DNA of 64,000 bases, from contig NC_015865.1 in the NCBI RefSeq assembly GCF_000221185.1, positions 620,001 through 684,000 of the forward strand, read 5' to 3'. The notes under the pieces were generated by a model. That model worked only from the letters and a program-made list of their open reading frames with translations, was not told where the DNA came from and ran no database searches. Below are positions 48,535-58,149 of the stretch, in pieces. Positions within the stretch are counted from its first letter, which is position 1, and each line of letters begins with the position of its first letter. The translations under genes were made by a program, and so were the position numbers. The stretch comes from Thermococcus sp. 4557 (lineage in GTDB: Archaea > Methanobacteriota_B > Thermococci > Thermococcales > Thermococcaceae).

Positions 48535-49360
48535 GGGGCTTTCCTATTATCTCCACCTCCCTCACTTTCTGAACCCCGAAGCTCTCGACCTCGCTGGGAA
48601 GAACCGTCAGAACCCTCTCACAGCCGAGAACCCTGGCCCTCCCAAGGACCTGCTTCACGTCCTCGAGCCTTCCCCACAGGAGCAGTGCCAGGCCGTCCCT
48701 GCCGGGAAGGTTTCGAAGAGCGTAGTACGAGCCCCCGCTCCGCCCGCTCTCAACCGTGTGATGAATTCCAGCGATATTGTCCCTGAACGCTGAAAAGAAC
48801 ATGCTGTAAGAACTCTGAAAACGGCCGGCAACCAGTTCGAGGTCCTTAACGTCCTCCCAGCCGAATTCAGTGGTTTCTGTCTCCCCCTCCCCTCCGGTGG
48901 GAACCCACACAATCGTCCCCGAAAACACCGCAACGCCGAAGCCGAGCTTCTCGTAGAACCTCCTAGCGGCATCATCGGGCTGAACCGTGAGAAGCCTGGC
49001 CCCTCTTTCCCTGGATATCTCCTCGACGAACTCGATGAGCGCCCTTCCAATGCCCCTGCCCCTGTAATCCGGGTGAACCTCGATGACGTCAATGTGGGCG
49101 ATTCGCATAAGCTTCCCGTTAATCGGCTCCTCCGAGAAGAGAACCTCTATCTCGCCCACGATTTCTCCGTCCAACTCCGCAACGGCGACCGGCTGGTTAT
49201 CCAGCAGGAGGTTGTTGATGTGGACCGCGAGCGTCTCGACGCTCATCCAGGGGCCGCCCACTGAGTAGCGCCGGTAGAGGTCGCCCGCAGGTTCCTCTCC
49301 GGCCGTGTGGAGCTTCATTATTCCGGCAACGTCGTCAAGGGTCGCCAAACGGATCCTCAC
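48527..49360 (-). CDS. GNAT family N-acetyltransferase
   Basis: A 277-residue protein. The acetyl-CoA-binding motif A is [20 protein letters not shown] (residues ~98-117), followed by the motif B pattern [16 protein letters not shown]. The C-terminal ~120 residues form a second, less clear domain, perhaps a degenerate second GNAT fold. The GTG at 49360 follows GGGTGAGG; GTG at 49369 is an alternative. Its start lies inside the 3' end of the phosphatase gene, so translation is coupled. Substrate unknown. Confidence 0.85.
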   Translation of the reverse strand: MRIRLATLDDVAGIMKLHTAGEEPAGDLYRRYSVGGPWMSVETLAVHINNLLLDNQPVAVAELDGEIVGEIEVLFSEEPINGKLMRIAHIDVIEVHPDYRGRGIGRALIEFVEEISRERGARLLTVQPDDAARRFYEKLGFGVAVFSGTIVWVPTGGEGETETTEFGWEDVKDLELVAGRFQSSYSMFFSAFRDNIAGIHHTVESGRSGGSYYALRNLPGRDGLALLLWGRLEDVKQVLGRARVLGCERVLTVLPSEVESFGVQKVREVEIIGKPLT

Positions 49361-50066
49361 CGCCCTCACCCAGGTAGCCGAACTCTTTAAGGATGTGGAC
49401 TATACCCTCAGCTCCCCCATCACCGTAGGTTCTTTTCGTCACGTAGTCGGCTTCCCTTTTCAGGCTCTCCGGAGCCTGGCCGACGGCAACGCGGTAGCCG
49501 ACGACGCGGAAGGCATCCAGGTCGTTCTCCCCATCCCCGACGTGGGCAACTTCACCGGGACTTATCCCGAGTATCTCACAGGCCTTTTCAATCCCCGTAC
49601 CCTTGTTGATCCAGGGCTTCTTGACGTGTATCGCGAAGCCGGAATCCACGGCAATGAGGTTGAGCCCGAGCTCCGCTATTATATCCTTCACGGCCTCGAC
49701 GGGGATGGTCCTCAGAATCACGAGGCCGGCCTTCCGCTCCGGCATCGAGAAGCTCATGACAGCCTCAGGGTATCGTCTCTTTATCTCGCTCCAGAGAATC
49801 CACTCCTCGTCCATCTTCGTCAGGTAAACCCTCCTCCTAAGCCGCCCGTCCTTTATGGACAGCGCGCCCCCATCCTCCGCGACAACCGGCCCGCTGGTGC
49901 CTATCATTATCGCCATGGCCTCCGCGAAGGGAACGGAGTTGCCGGTGACGAGCATGACCGGAAGGCCCAGACTCTCGGCGAGCCGTATTGCCCTTAAAGC
50001 GTTCTCACTGAGCCGCCTGTCGGGATAGGTTATAGTGCCGTCGATATCAAGCGATATTGCCCTCAC
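49335..50066 (-). CDS. Phosphoglycolate phosphatase, archaeal HAD type
   Basis: HAD-superfamily phosphatase (Cof-like cap), 243 residues. The nucleophile motif [11 protein letters not shown] is at residues ~4-14, motif II is MLVTGNS, the lysine is in KPWINKGTG and the acidic motif IV is [12 protein letters not shown]. The family matches the Thermoplasma/Pyrococcus phosphoglycolate phosphatases (PH1421-type). The GTG at 50066 ([11 protein letters not shown]) agrees with relatives; the GTG at 50072 adds two residues. Confidence 0.9.
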   Translation of the reverse strand: MRAISLDIDGTITYPDRRLSENALRAIRLAESLGLPVMLVTGNSVPFAEAMAIMIGTSGPVVAEDGGALSIKDGRLRRRVYLTKMDEEWILWSEIKRRYPEAVMSFSMPERKAGLVILRTIPVEAVKDIIAELGLNLIAVDSGFAIHVKKPWINKGTGIEKACEILGISPGEVAHVGDGENDLDAFRVVGYRVAVGQAPESLKREADYVTKRTYGDGGAEGIVHILKEFGYLGEGGEDPFGDP

Positions 50067-50122
50067 CCTCACTCACACCACCGGAAGAAGTTGAGAAAAC
50101 CCGATAAAAGGGTTGCTGGACA

Positions 50123-51373
50123 TCAGTGGTCCTTCATTATCTCCCTGAGCACGCTGGTTGCGTAAACCCCCTTCGGTAGGAAGAAGCGGAAGCACATTCC
50201 GGTTCCAGGGATGTGACCGTAGGTGAGGCTAAGGGGCCGTATCAGAAGCTCCCTCCTGCCGCCCGGTTCGGCCATCGGTTTCGGGAGCCTTCTGAAGGTC
50301 TCAAGCGTTATGCCCTCTTTCTCAAGAATCTCCCCCTCAAGCTTCCCCGGAAGCCCCAGGGCTTTTCTCATCGCAAAGCCGAAGAGCGGGCCACTAAGGG
50401 CGGCCTCGCCGCGCCGTATCTTTTCGTTCACAAAATCGATGTTCGTCTCGGTGACGCGGTACGTTCTATCGCGGTAGGGAATACCTCCCTTGACCTGAAC
50501 GACGATATCGCCGACGAGAGCCTCGTTCAGGGGAATGCCCATCTCAATCCTCCTGGAGATGTAGAGGTTGAAGAGGTAGCTCTGGTAGGCGTGGATGAAG
50601 ATGCGCATTATCGGGAGGGGCAGCGAGAGGAAGGCCCTTCTCCAGCTCCCAGTTTCCTTGTAGCGGTAGAGGAGCGTTCTCTCATAGCGCAGGAAGTTCG
50701 GGAACTCCTCCAATGCCCTGTCAACGTCGCCCGTCTCCCAGAAATGCTTCCTGGCTTCGTCGCCCTCCATACCGCCCTCGTGCGCTCCGAGGAACAGCCT
50801 CGCGGCACCCTCGAAGTCCCCCTGGAGGAGGAGCTTTCCGATGAGATGGTTAGTGACGCGCCGCTCTCCAAAGCGCTGGTAGCCGAAGTAGTTGGGAAAG
50901 CCACCTCTGCTGCGCAGCTCCCGGATGATCTCCCGGCTCCGCTCGAAGGCCTTTTCATCAACCTCTCTAACTATTATCCGGAACCGGTTCCCAAGGAGGT
51001 GACCTAGCTTGATAAACCTGCCGTAGGAAACGAAGCGGAGCTCAACGTCCCTGATCTGAACGTTTTCAACCTTCTCCTTCGCGTCTTGGGGCACGCTTAT
51101 GTACTGATAAGTCACCGCGTGCCTGTCCTTCGTTCCGGCAAAGCCGATGTCCCTGTAGTTAATCCCGGCGCGCTTCGCTATCTCCTTCACCGCGCTCATC
51201 GTGTCCCAGTTCCTCTTTTTGAGAAGGAAGATCGCGTGCTTCCTACCCTCAAAAATCGAGGGGAGAGGCTCTTCAATAACCACGAAGTCCTCGGGATGGA
51301 CCTTTATCCTGCCCCCGATGCCGGGTTCTTTGCTCAGATACCTGAACTGGGAAAAGAACTCGCGGTGATCCAT
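50123..51373 (-). CDS. truD: tRNA pseudouridine(13) synthase TruD
   Basis: Makes pseudouridine 13 in tRNAs (and sometimes other sites in archaea). The 416-residue protein has the catalytic aspartate in [17 protein letters not shown] (near residue 82), the motif [11 protein letters not shown], and the TRUD insertion domain with [19 protein letters not shown]. It starts [14 protein letters not shown] three bases after the pth2 stop, so the genes form a translation-related operon. Confidence 0.96.
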   Translation of the reverse strand: MDHREFFSQFRYLSKEPGIGGRIKVHPEDFVVIEEPLPSIFEGRKHAIFLLKKRNWDTMSAVKEIAKRAGINYRDIGFAGTKDRHAVTYQYISVPQDAKEKVENVQIRDVELRFVSYGRFIKLGHLLGNRFRIIVREVDEKAFERSREIIRELRSRGGFPNYFGYQRFGERRVTNHLIGKLLLQGDFEGAARLFLGAHEGGMEGDEARKHFWETGDVDRALEEFPNFLRYERTLLYRYKETGSWRRAFLSLPLPIMRIFIHAYQSYLFNLYISRRIEMGIPLNEALVGDIVVQVKGGIPYRDRTYRVTETNIDFVNEKIRRGEAALSGPLFGFAMRKALGLPGKLEGEILEKEGITLETFRRLPKPMAEPGGRRELLIRPLSLTYGHIPGTGMCFRFFLPKGVYATSVLREIMKDH

Positions 51374-51376
51374 CTC

Positions 51377-51733
51377 TCACACCAGCTTTAGATGACCGGT
51401 AACCTTGTCCACGATCTCCTCCGGGGCCGGACCGATCGCAAGGACGGTTATCGTGCCAGGAGGTATCTCCGTCAGGCCGGCGTCCCTGATGAGCGCAGTT
51501 GGGATTCCCAGTTTCTCCGCGTGGGCCTTCAGTTCGAAGAGCTCCCTCTCGTTTTCAGCCTTAACGACGACCTTCTTCTGCCCCTCATGGAACCACGCTT
51601 TGAACCATTCGGGTTTTTCCTTCTGAGCCTTCAGTGCAGCGGTAACCGCTCCGTGGGCAACCTGGACGGCGAACTTGCCCTTGCTGAGCTTCAGATCCCT
51701 CCGGGAGACTATGACCTGCTTGTACCTGAACAT
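51377..51733 (-). CDS. pth2: Peptidyl-tRNA hydrolase, Pth2 type
   Basis: Recycles peptidyl-tRNAs released from ribosomes. The 118-residue protein has the Pth2 pattern KGKFAVQVAHGAVTAAL near the start, TALIRDAGLTEIPPGTITVLAIGPAP and a C-terminal VDKVTGHLKLV. The archaeal/eukaryotic family is distinct from bacterial Pth. It is followed by truD with a short gap. Confidence 0.97.
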   Translation of the reverse strand: MFRYKQVIVSRRDLKLSKGKFAVQVAHGAVTAALKAQKEKPEWFKAWFHEGQKKVVVKAENERELFELKAHAEKLGIPTALIRDAGLTEIPPGTITVLAIGPAPEEIVDKVTGHLKLV

Positions 51734-51796
51734 GTCCCATCCCGAAGAAACTGCGAGAACCGATTTATAAATTTAAGGAGAGAAAAGACGAGAAGT

Positions 51797-53848
51797 TCAG
51801 AGCTCAGCAATCTCGGAGCTCTCCCCCTCTTCCTCGCCCTCCTTCTTCGGCAGTCCTCCAGGGCGCCTCTGTTTCTTCCGCTCAAGCTTCTCCTTGAGCT
51901 TCTCTGCCTCGTCCCAGTACCTGTAGGCCACTCCCGCGAGTATGACCGTCACCAGGATGAACACTATCGCCGCGGGCTTCCACGGGTTGCTCTCCGGCGG
52001 GAGGTATTCCGCGGAGATGCCGGCAAGCTCCTCCGCCAGCGGCTTGGGATCGTCCATCTTGGCGAGGGTCTGGTTGATGTAGGAGGGAAGCTCCTCCGCC
52101 GTCGGCCATACTTTGACCTCTTCCGTTATTATCCTCGGGGGGATGCTGTTGATCGTGACGAGGCTGCCGAGGGCGAGCCTGTGCTCCCCGCCGAGCGGAT
52201 CGAGGTACACAAGGGTGGCCTCGATGTTGGTGAGGTTCTCCTTGAGCACCGTGAGGTCGAGCTGGAGGGTCTTGGTCTCGCCGGCCCTTATGGTGCCGAT
52301 GTCAACCAAGGACTGCCCGTCAACGCTCGATGGGAGGTCGAGGAGCAGGGTGGCGTTCTTGACGAACTCGTAGTCGGGGTTGCCGTCGGAGGCGCGGAGG
52401 GTGAACTTGAGGCTGACCTTGTCCCCGACCTTGGCGGTCACGTAGTCGCCCCAGGTGCCGTTGTATGCCTGGGCGCTAACGTCTATGGAGGGGATGTTGT
52501 AAACCTTAATACCGGTGAGCGATGCGGAGTAGATTACCCTCTTCTTGCCCGTCTCGAGGCTCTTGTCGTCGTAGAATGTGACTGTGGCCTTTCCAATGTC
52601 GAACTCACCGACCTTAGTGGGCTTGAGAACGTAGATGAGGGCCGGCATGTTCGTGAAGGCCGGGAAGGTCTTGAGGTTCCACGTCTTGGTCATGCTTACG
52701 AGCTCGAAGTCGTTCGGTATCGGCGCGGCGACGCTCACGTCGTAGGCGTCTCCCCTGCCGAGGTTCTGGACGTTGATGGTAACCACGAGGCTGTCGGTCA
52801 GCATCATCTCCTTGGGAATCGCGTCTATGTTAGCAACCAGGTTGGCCTGCCTGAGTATCGGGGTAACCTCGGCACCCATGGGCGCGTACACCCTCAGGGT
52901 AGCGCGCTTGTAGTCGGGTTCGACCCCCTGGACGGACAGCCTGAGGGGTGTCTTTGGAACATCCTTCGGAACGTCTCCAACCTCGAGGAGCATTGTTCCA
53001 AGGCTCTGGCCGCCCTTCAGGACCTCCACCTTTGCCACGTCGGGAATGACGGATACAAGCTTAACGTAGTAAGTGGTGTTCTCGACCTTCACGGGCAGTT
53101 TCTCGTTGACATATATGAGCCCGTTGTAAACGAGCACGGTCTCCTGCGGGTTCTGATCGGGAGGATTCGTATCCTGGCCCTCCTTAACGATCTTGAAGCT
53201 GGTGGAGGCTATCTTGGGTATGTAAACGTTGATCGTGGCCCCGTTGTTAACGGTGTTGGTGACCTCTATCGTGAGGTAGTTTGAGTATGAGTGCGTGTCG
53301 TCCAGCTTGTATCTAACGGTTCCAGCGGAGCCCTTGTCCACGGTGAGGGTGTATGTGTCCCCGTACGGCATGGTGACCTTGAAGGACGCGGTATCGCCGG
53401 AGACCGATGTCAGCTTTATCTTTATCTGGGGGAACCCTTCTGGAAGTGTGAGGGTGTTTCCAACCACCATGTTCCTGTCGGACAGTATCTTCTGAAGGGG
53501 AGATTTTATCTCCAGCAGGACCGATTTGGTATCATACCTAATCCACACGAGGCTCACGTTGAGGTAAACGTTCGCACTCGATGGGTATAGGAGGTATCCA
53601 TCCTGGCTAACGACGTACCTGAGCGGTCCCTGCGGGCCGTCAACCTGGAGGTATATCTTGCTCCAGTTGGGGTTCACGTCGACAAACTGAACCTCAAACG
53701 GGCCGAGAACCGCCTTGTCCTTCAGACCCAGTGAAACGCCGGTTATGCTGGCGCTCTTGGGCACGGTGGCGGATTTCGCTAAATGCATCACAGGTGTTAG
53801 GGAGAAAACCATCAGTCCCAGCAGGATTAGAGCAACGGCCTTTTTCAT
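51797..53848 (-). CDS. Large secreted protein with CARDB/Ig-like domains and C-terminal anchor
   Basis: A 683-residue exported protein. Signal peptide MKKAVALILLGLMVFSLTPV; then several beta-sandwich domains, including a CARDB-like segment with MMLTDSLVVTINVQNLGRGD. One C-terminal membrane segment (AAIVFILVTVILAGVAYRYW) is followed by a charged cytosolic tail. The layout resembles COG1361-type envelope proteins of Thermococcales. GGAGG precedes the ATG at 53848. Function unknown; its place between pth2 and aspS gives no hint, so it is probably transcribed on its own. Confidence 0.85.
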   Translation of the reverse strand: MKKAVALILLGLMVFSLTPVMHLAKSATVPKSASITGVSLGLKDKAVLGPFEVQFVDVNPNWSKIYLQVDGPQGPLRYVVSQDGYLLYPSSANVYLNVSLVWIRYDTKSVLLEIKSPLQKILSDRNMVVGNTLTLPEGFPQIKIKLTSVSGDTASFKVTMPYGDTYTLTVDKGSAGTVRYKLDDTHSYSNYLTIEVTNTVNNGATINVYIPKIASTSFKIVKEGQDTNPPDQNPQETVLVYNGLIYVNEKLPVKVENTTYYVKLVSVIPDVAKVEVLKGGQSLGTMLLEVGDVPKDVPKTPLRLSVQGVEPDYKRATLRVYAPMGAEVTPILRQANLVANIDAIPKEMMLTDSLVVTINVQNLGRGDAYDVSVAAPIPNDFELVSMTKTWNLKTFPAFTNMPALIYVLKPTKVGEFDIGKATVTFYDDKSLETGKKRVIYSASLTGIKVYNIPSIDVSAQAYNGTWGDYVTAKVGDKVSLKFTLRASDGNPDYEFVKNATLLLDLPSSVDGQSLVDIGTIRAGETKTLQLDLTVLKENLTNIEATLVYLDPLGGEHRLALGSLVTINSIPPRIITEEVKVWPTAEELPSYINQTLAKMDDPKPLAEELAGISAEYLPPESNPWKPAAIVFILVTVILAGVAYRYWDEAEKLKEKLERKKQRRPGGLPKKEGEEEGESSEIAEL

Positions 53849-53907
53849 GCCTCCAGCCTCCAAAGAGTATTAACTAATCACCAAAAGGAAAAGGTGGTAT
53901 AAAGGCG

Positions 53908-55224
53908 TTACGGTGTAAGCCTTCTTCTGTCCCGGGGGAACAGTATAACCTCACGGATGTTACCGAGGTCGAGCATCTGTTTTATCAGGCGCTCGGCCCC
54001 GAGCCCGAACCCACCGTGGGGCGGCATTCCGTAGCGGAACGCCTTGAGGTAGAACTCAAAGCTCTCCGGGTTGAGACCTTTCTCCTTTATCTGCTCGACG
54101 AGGACGTCGTAGCGGTGCTCCCTCTGACCGCCGGAGGTTATCTCAACACCCCTGTACTCGAGGTCGAAGGCCCTGCAGACTTCCGGCTTATCATCATATT
54201 TCATTATGTAGAAGGGCTTCGCCTCGCTGGGGTACTTGTACAGGAAGTACAGCGGTGTCTCCTCGTTCTCCATCATGTACTTTCCAAGGAGCCTCTCGCC
54301 CTCGGTGTCTATGTCCTCGCCCCAAGGGATCTCCTTGCCCAAATCGGCGAGTATCTCAAGGGCCTCATCGTAGGTAACGCGCAGGAACGGCAGTTTCGGT
54401 TCCTCGAGCTCGAAGTTGAGAACCTCAAGCTCCCTGGCGTTGTGCTCGCGGACGTAGTTGATCGTGTGGGCGACGAGCCTCTCAAGGAGCTCCATGACCT
54501 CCTCCTCGTTCTCTATGAAGGCCATCTCACTGTCGATGCTCCACGCCTCGTTGAGGTGTCTGGTCGTGTTGTGCTCCTCAGCGCGGAATATGGGGGCGAT
54601 TTCGTAAACCCTGTCGAGGCCGCTCGCCATCATTATCTGCTTGTAGAGCTGGGGACTCTGGGCGAGGAAAGCATCTTTCTCGAAGTACTTCATGGGGAAG
54701 AGCTCGGTTCCACCTTCAGTGGCGGTGGCGATTATCTTGGGGGTGTGAACCTCGATGAAACCGTTCTCATGGTAGAAGTCCCTGACGGCCTTGAAAACGC
54801 TGGACCTGATTTTGAATATCGCCATTACCTCGGGGTTTCTGAGGTCCATGAAGCGGTTGTCCAGCCTGGTGTCCAGCTCGGCCTTCACCTTTCCGGTCGG
54901 GTCGAGCGGAAGCGGACTCGCGGCCCTGCTCAGTATTTCAAGCTTCTCCGGGAGGATTTCGAAGCCGAGCTTGGCCTTGGGCGTGAAGTTCACCGTTCCC
55001 TCAACCGCAACAACGTCCTCGGCGTTGAGCTTCGGGATAAGCTTGAACAGCTCCGGGTCAACCTTCTTCTTGGGGGCGGTTACCTGAACTATGCCCTCCC
55101 TGTCCCTTATCCAGAGGAACTTTATGCCTCCGAGGTCCTTGACCTCCCAGACCCAGCCGGCCACCCTGATGCGCTGGCCGTTGAGTTCCTCCGTAATCTG
55201 GCTCGAGTAGTGCGTCCGGTACAT
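53908..55224 (-). CDS. aspS: Aspartyl-tRNA synthetase
   Basis: Class II synthetase, 438 residues. The N-terminal OB fold (residues 1-~100) begins [20 protein letters not shown]; the catalytic domain has motif 2 with [14 protein letters not shown] and motif 3 [19 protein letters not shown]. Trp26 and Lys85, the residues shown in the Thermococcus kodakarensis enzyme to enforce tRNA-Asp specificity, are both present, so it is most likely discriminating rather than charging tRNA-Asn. GGAGGTAAATAGG precedes the ATG. Confidence 0.97.
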   Translation of the reverse strand: MYRTHYSSQITEELNGQRIRVAGWVWEVKDLGGIKFLWIRDREGIVQVTAPKKKVDPELFKLIPKLNAEDVVAVEGTVNFTPKAKLGFEILPEKLEILSRAASPLPLDPTGKVKAELDTRLDNRFMDLRNPEVMAIFKIRSSVFKAVRDFYHENGFIEVHTPKIIATATEGGTELFPMKYFEKDAFLAQSPQLYKQIMMASGLDRVYEIAPIFRAEEHNTTRHLNEAWSIDSEMAFIENEEEVMELLERLVAHTINYVREHNARELEVLNFELEEPKLPFLRVTYDEALEILADLGKEIPWGEDIDTEGERLLGKYMMENEETPLYFLYKYPSEAKPFYIMKYDDKPEVCRAFDLEYRGVEITSGGQREHRYDVLVEQIKEKGLNPESFEFYLKAFRYGMPPHGGFGLGAERLIKQMLDLGNIREVILFPRDRRRLTP

Positions 55225-55269
55225 CCTATTTACCTCCAGTTCGTAAACCTGTAGGGAAGAAAAGGAAGT

Positions 55270-55782
55270 TCAAATAAAGTTTATCTTTACCTCGGCCCCT
55301 GTTATCTGGGAGAGGATGCTCTCCAGGACGTCGGCCTTTTCGGGGAGCTTCTTCCTGTCCCTTCCCATGACGAGGACCTTGTAGTAGGTTCCACCGCCGG
55401 GCTTGTAGACGATGTTGACTCCGAAGACGCCCGCGGGGTAGAGGAGGTCGGTGGCAAGCTTCTTGACGTCGTCGGTTCCGGTGACCTCAACGGCCTCTAT
55501 GACGCGTATCCTCTTTCCGAGCTCCCTCATGAGAGCCTTGATGTTCTTGCCGCCCTTGCCTATGGTTACCGGAACGTCTCCCTCTCCAACCACGATGACT
55601 ATTATGTCGCCGGCCTCAACGGCCCTCTTAAACTCCATGTCAGCGTCCCCGATGAGCTTGTAAAGGAGTCTCGCAACCTTAACATCAAGCTCCGAGATGA
55701 CCCCGTCCTGGAGCTTTTTCTCGTCAGCCGGGCACAGAATGTCGTCGGTCTTCAAACACACCTCACAGATTGGCGCCTTCAT
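55270..55782 (-). CDS. NusA-like KH-domain protein
   Basis: A 170-residue RNA-binding protein of the archaeal NusA-like type. Two KH-type modules: VPVTIGKGGKNIKALMREL carries the GxxG loop, and AGVFGVNIVYKPGGGTYYKV is the second. The N-terminus has three cysteines in CEVCLKTDDILC, a possible zinc site. A role in transcription elongation is inferred from bacterial NusA; archaeal function is little studied. AGGTGAGG precedes the ATG, and a TATA-like GGTTTTTAAAGG lies about 60 bases up. Confidence 0.85.
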   Translation of the reverse strand: MKAPICEVCLKTDDILCPADEKKLQDGVISELDVKVARLLYKLIGDADMEFKRAVEAGDIIVIVVGEGDVPVTIGKGGKNIKALMRELGKRIRVIEAVEVTGTDDVKKLATDLLYPAGVFGVNIVYKPGGGTYYKVLVMGRDRKKLPEKADVLESILSQITGAEVKINFI

Positions 55783-55882
55783 TTCCTCACCTCCTCACCT
55801 AAGAATGACCTTAAACGGGCTAACCCTTAATTCTGGAAGTCCTTTAAAAACCTTATTATGGAAGAAAAAGCCGAAAGGAGGT

Positions 55883-56503
55883 TCAGATTTCGCCCTCTAT
55901 CTCGCGCCTTATGCGCTCGATGAATTCCTCGGTGAAGCGATGCCTCTCCTCGGCCATCCTCCTCGCGGTTTCGGTGTACATCAAATCCTTCAGCTTCAGT
56001 ATCTTCTCCTCGAAGTGCTCTAAGGAATCCTCGATGCTCCTTCCGTGCTCGCCCGAGTACATGAAAACCCTTGCCACGCCTATCGCACCGATCGCATCGA
56101 GCTTGTCGGCGTCGCTGAGTATCTTGGCTTCAAGCGTCTCCGGCTCCGGGCCGCGGGAGAAGCGGTGGGCCTCTATGGCGTGGGCAACCGCCTCAACCTT
56201 CTCCTCCGGGTACCCGAGGCTTCTGAGGTAGTGCCTCGCTATCCTGGCCCCTTCAGCGGCGTGGTCTTCAACCCTTCCAGCGCTCTCGAGCGGCCTCGCC
56301 ACGTCGTGGAGGAGGGCCGCAAGGGCCAGGGTCTCCAGGTCGGCCCCCTCCTCCCTCCCGATGTGGAGGCAGAGGTTGAGCACGCGCTCCACGTGGCTGA
56401 AGCCATGGGTTCCCTCCCGTTCAAAGAAGTGCCTGGCGTAATCGCGGGTCCGTTCTATGAGTCTGATTGAATTTCCATCATCGATGAACTCCTCGAGCCT
56501 CAT
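55883..56503 (-). CDS. HD-domain metal-dependent phosphohydrolase
   Basis: A 206-residue enzyme of the HD superfamily. Metal ligands: GFSHVERVLNLCLHI (first His), ALLHDVARPLES (HD pair), AHAIEAHRF and LSDADKLDAIGAIG (last Asp). Relatives hydrolyse nucleotides or act as phosphatases; substrate unknown. The ATG is four bases after the stop of the DUF4392 gene, making it the last member of a five-gene operon headed by an FtsZ-like gene. Confidence 0.88.
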   Translation of the reverse strand: MRLEEFIDDGNSIRLIERTRDYARHFFEREGTHGFSHVERVLNLCLHIGREEGADLETLALAALLHDVARPLESAGRVEDHAAEGARIARHYLRSLGYPEEKVEAVAHAIEAHRFSRGPEPETLEAKILSDADKLDAIGAIGVARVFMYSGEHGRSIEDSLEHFEEKILKLKDLMYTETARRMAEERHRFTEEFIERIRREIEGEI

Positions 56504-56507
56504 CTCA

Positions 56508-57317
56508 TCACCTTAGGGCCTCGTTTACAACGGCGTTTAAAAGCTCAACGATTTTCTCGTGAACGTCGAGGCTTATCCCATCAACCGTCGGCGTCTGGGT
56601 TTTGGAGACCCCGTCTATCAGACCGAGCTTTGAGATTATTGTAACTATCGTCTTCTCATCCCATCCCGGGAGGAGCTTCCGCCCGAGCTCTATCGACGCC
56701 TGGGCCACGAGCCCGTAGGCCCCCCAGTTTGAGACGGCGGAGAGAATGAGCTCATCGGTCTCAACGGTGCTCGATATCCTCTCACCGTGTGGTACGTATC
56801 GCGAGACGAGGCCCCTTATGTTCCCCATGCCCGCCTCGTTGCCCCCGTCGCCTATTCCAATCGTGGGAACTCCGATGTCCCTCGCCCTGAGAACCGCCCA
56901 GTCAAAAGTCCCCCTCGTGATCTCCATGGCGCTCATTGAGTAGTACCTTCCATCCGCGGCCCTGCCAGGGGTTTCGACCGCTATCACGAGGGAGTAGTCC
57001 CCTATCTCCGGCTCGTCCGTGAACCTGATGCCGAAGGGCTCCAGGGCGGTCTTTACCTCCGGATAAGTAAGCACCTCAGCGGTGCCCCCCAGGGTCTCAA
57101 CCGCCTTCGCCAAGGCCAGTGCTCCCGGCGGGCCGTCGGTTTCTGCCCTCATCTCCGGCGGTATGGGAAATCCAGTAACGATGAGAACGCGTTCATAATT
57201 ATCCAAAAACAGTTTTGCAGAATTATGTAAAAAATTGGGGTTCTCCCGGCGGTAGTCGAGGTATACCCTCAGAACCCCCCGGTTCCCAACGTCCGTGTTT
57301 ATCAGATGTGCTATCAT
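56508..57317 (-). CDS. DUF4392 protein (D-glutamate cyclase-like)
   Basis: A 269-residue protein with the fold seen in the C-terminal part of vertebrate D-glutamate cyclase (DUF4392). Landmarks are GFPIPPEMRAETDGPPGALALA (nearly), VIAVETPGRAADG, IGIGDGGNEAGMGNI and TDELILSAVSNWGAYGL. The vertebrate enzyme converts D-glutamate to 5-oxoproline; whether this holds in archaea is untested. The start ATG lies three bases after the 59-residue protein's stop, so it belongs to the FtsZ-like operon. Confidence 0.75.
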   Translation of the reverse strand: MIAHLINTDVGNRGVLRVYLDYRRENPNFLHNSAKLFLDNYERVLIVTGFPIPPEMRAETDGPPGALALAKAVETLGGTAEVLTYPEVKTALEPFGIRFTDEPEIGDYSLVIAVETPGRAADGRYYSMSAMEITRGTFDWAVLRARDIGVPTIGIGDGGNEAGMGNIRGLVSRYVPHGERISSTVETDELILSAVSNWGAYGLVAQASIELGRKLLPGWDEKTIVTIISKLGLIDGVSKTQTPTVDGISLDVHEKIVELLNAVVNEALR

Positions 57318-57320
57318 GCC

Positions 57321-57500
57321 TCATTCCTCGAGTTCGTAAACGACTATCCTGACCTTTCTGCCCTTCACAGCCTCTTTAAGCTTCCACCAGAGCTCCGTCG
57401 GCTCCTCACTCCGGTGGGTCAGTTCGTGGCCGTTCTCAAGCTTCACTCTCTTCTCCCGGTACCGGACAAAAACTCCCTCGGCGTTGAATACCTCCCTCAT
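57321..57500 (-). CDS. Small conserved-looking protein (59 residues)
   Basis: A 59-residue protein beginning MREVFNAEGVFVRYREKRVK, ending RKVRIVVYELEE. Its ATG overlaps the stop of the HAD gene (ATGA) and its own stop lies three bases before the next start, which makes a real coding gene very likely despite the size. It is highly charged (Glu/Lys/Arg) with a Trp pair (ELWWKLKEAV) and predicted beta-beta-alpha-beta form. I recognise no named family with confidence. Confidence 0.8.
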   Translation of the reverse strand: MREVFNAEGVFVRYREKRVKLENGHELTHRSEEPTELWWKLKEAVKGRKVRIVVYELEE

Positions 57501-58141
57501 TCCAATCCCCCCAGCACTTTTCTCAGCTCGTGAAGCGTTCTAATCTCGTAGTCCGCCATGTTGTAATCCTCGTCGCCGTTCCGATTTATCCAGACCGCCA
57601 CCATGCCCACGTTCTTGGCACCGTAAACGTCCTGGCTCAGGGAGTCCCCCACCATGACAGCTTCTTCCGGCTCGACACCCAGCTTCTCCAGGGCGTACAG
57701 GAATATTTTGGGCTCGGGCTTTATTGCCTTGACGTCCTCCCGAGTGACAACAGCGTCGAAGTAGTCCATCAGCCCGGTGAGCCTCAGCTTGAGCCTCTGG
57801 TACTCGGGTCCGCTGGTAACGGCCCCAAGCTTGTAGCCGCTCTCCCTCAGCCACTCAAGCACGGGAATCGTATCCGGATAGACGTGGAGCTTGTGAGGGT
57901 ACCTCTCCATGAGTTCCTCGTACTGGAGGTCGAGGTCAAAGAGCCTGAAGAAGAAGTTCCAGTCGTGCCAGTCGTAGGTGTCCCTCCTCTCGAATATCTC
58001 GCCCAGGAACCGTTCCCTGGCCTCATCCTTGCTGATTCCAAACCGTTTCGAGAGCGTGTCGTAAACCTGCGGGAGAAACAGCTGAATCAGCGGCATCTCT
58101 GTCAGCAGAGTCCCATCGATGTCGAAGAGAACCGCCCTCAT
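57497..58141 (-). CDS. HAD superfamily hydrolase
   Basis: A 214-residue phosphatase-type HAD protein (subfamily I cap). The motifs are MRAVLFDIDGTLL (nucleophile), AVTSGPEYQRLK (motif II), KPEPKIFLYAL (lysine) and MVGDSLSQDVYGAK (acidic). The ATG at 58141 follows AGGTGGTAAA; the longer frame adds MVGGK. Small-molecule phosphatase activity is expected, substrate unknown. It is the second gene of the FtsZ-like operon, eight bases after the first. Confidence 0.9.
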   Translation of the reverse strand: MRAVLFDIDGTLLTEMPLIQLFLPQVYDTLSKRFGISKDEARERFLGEIFERRDTYDWHDWNFFFRLFDLDLQYEELMERYPHKLHVYPDTIPVLEWLRESGYKLGAVTSGPEYQRLKLRLTGLMDYFDAVVTREDVKAIKPEPKIFLYALEKLGVEPEEAVMVGDSLSQDVYGAKNVGMVAVWINRNGDEDYNMADYEIRTLHELRKVLGGLE

Positions 58142-58149
58142 TTTACCAC

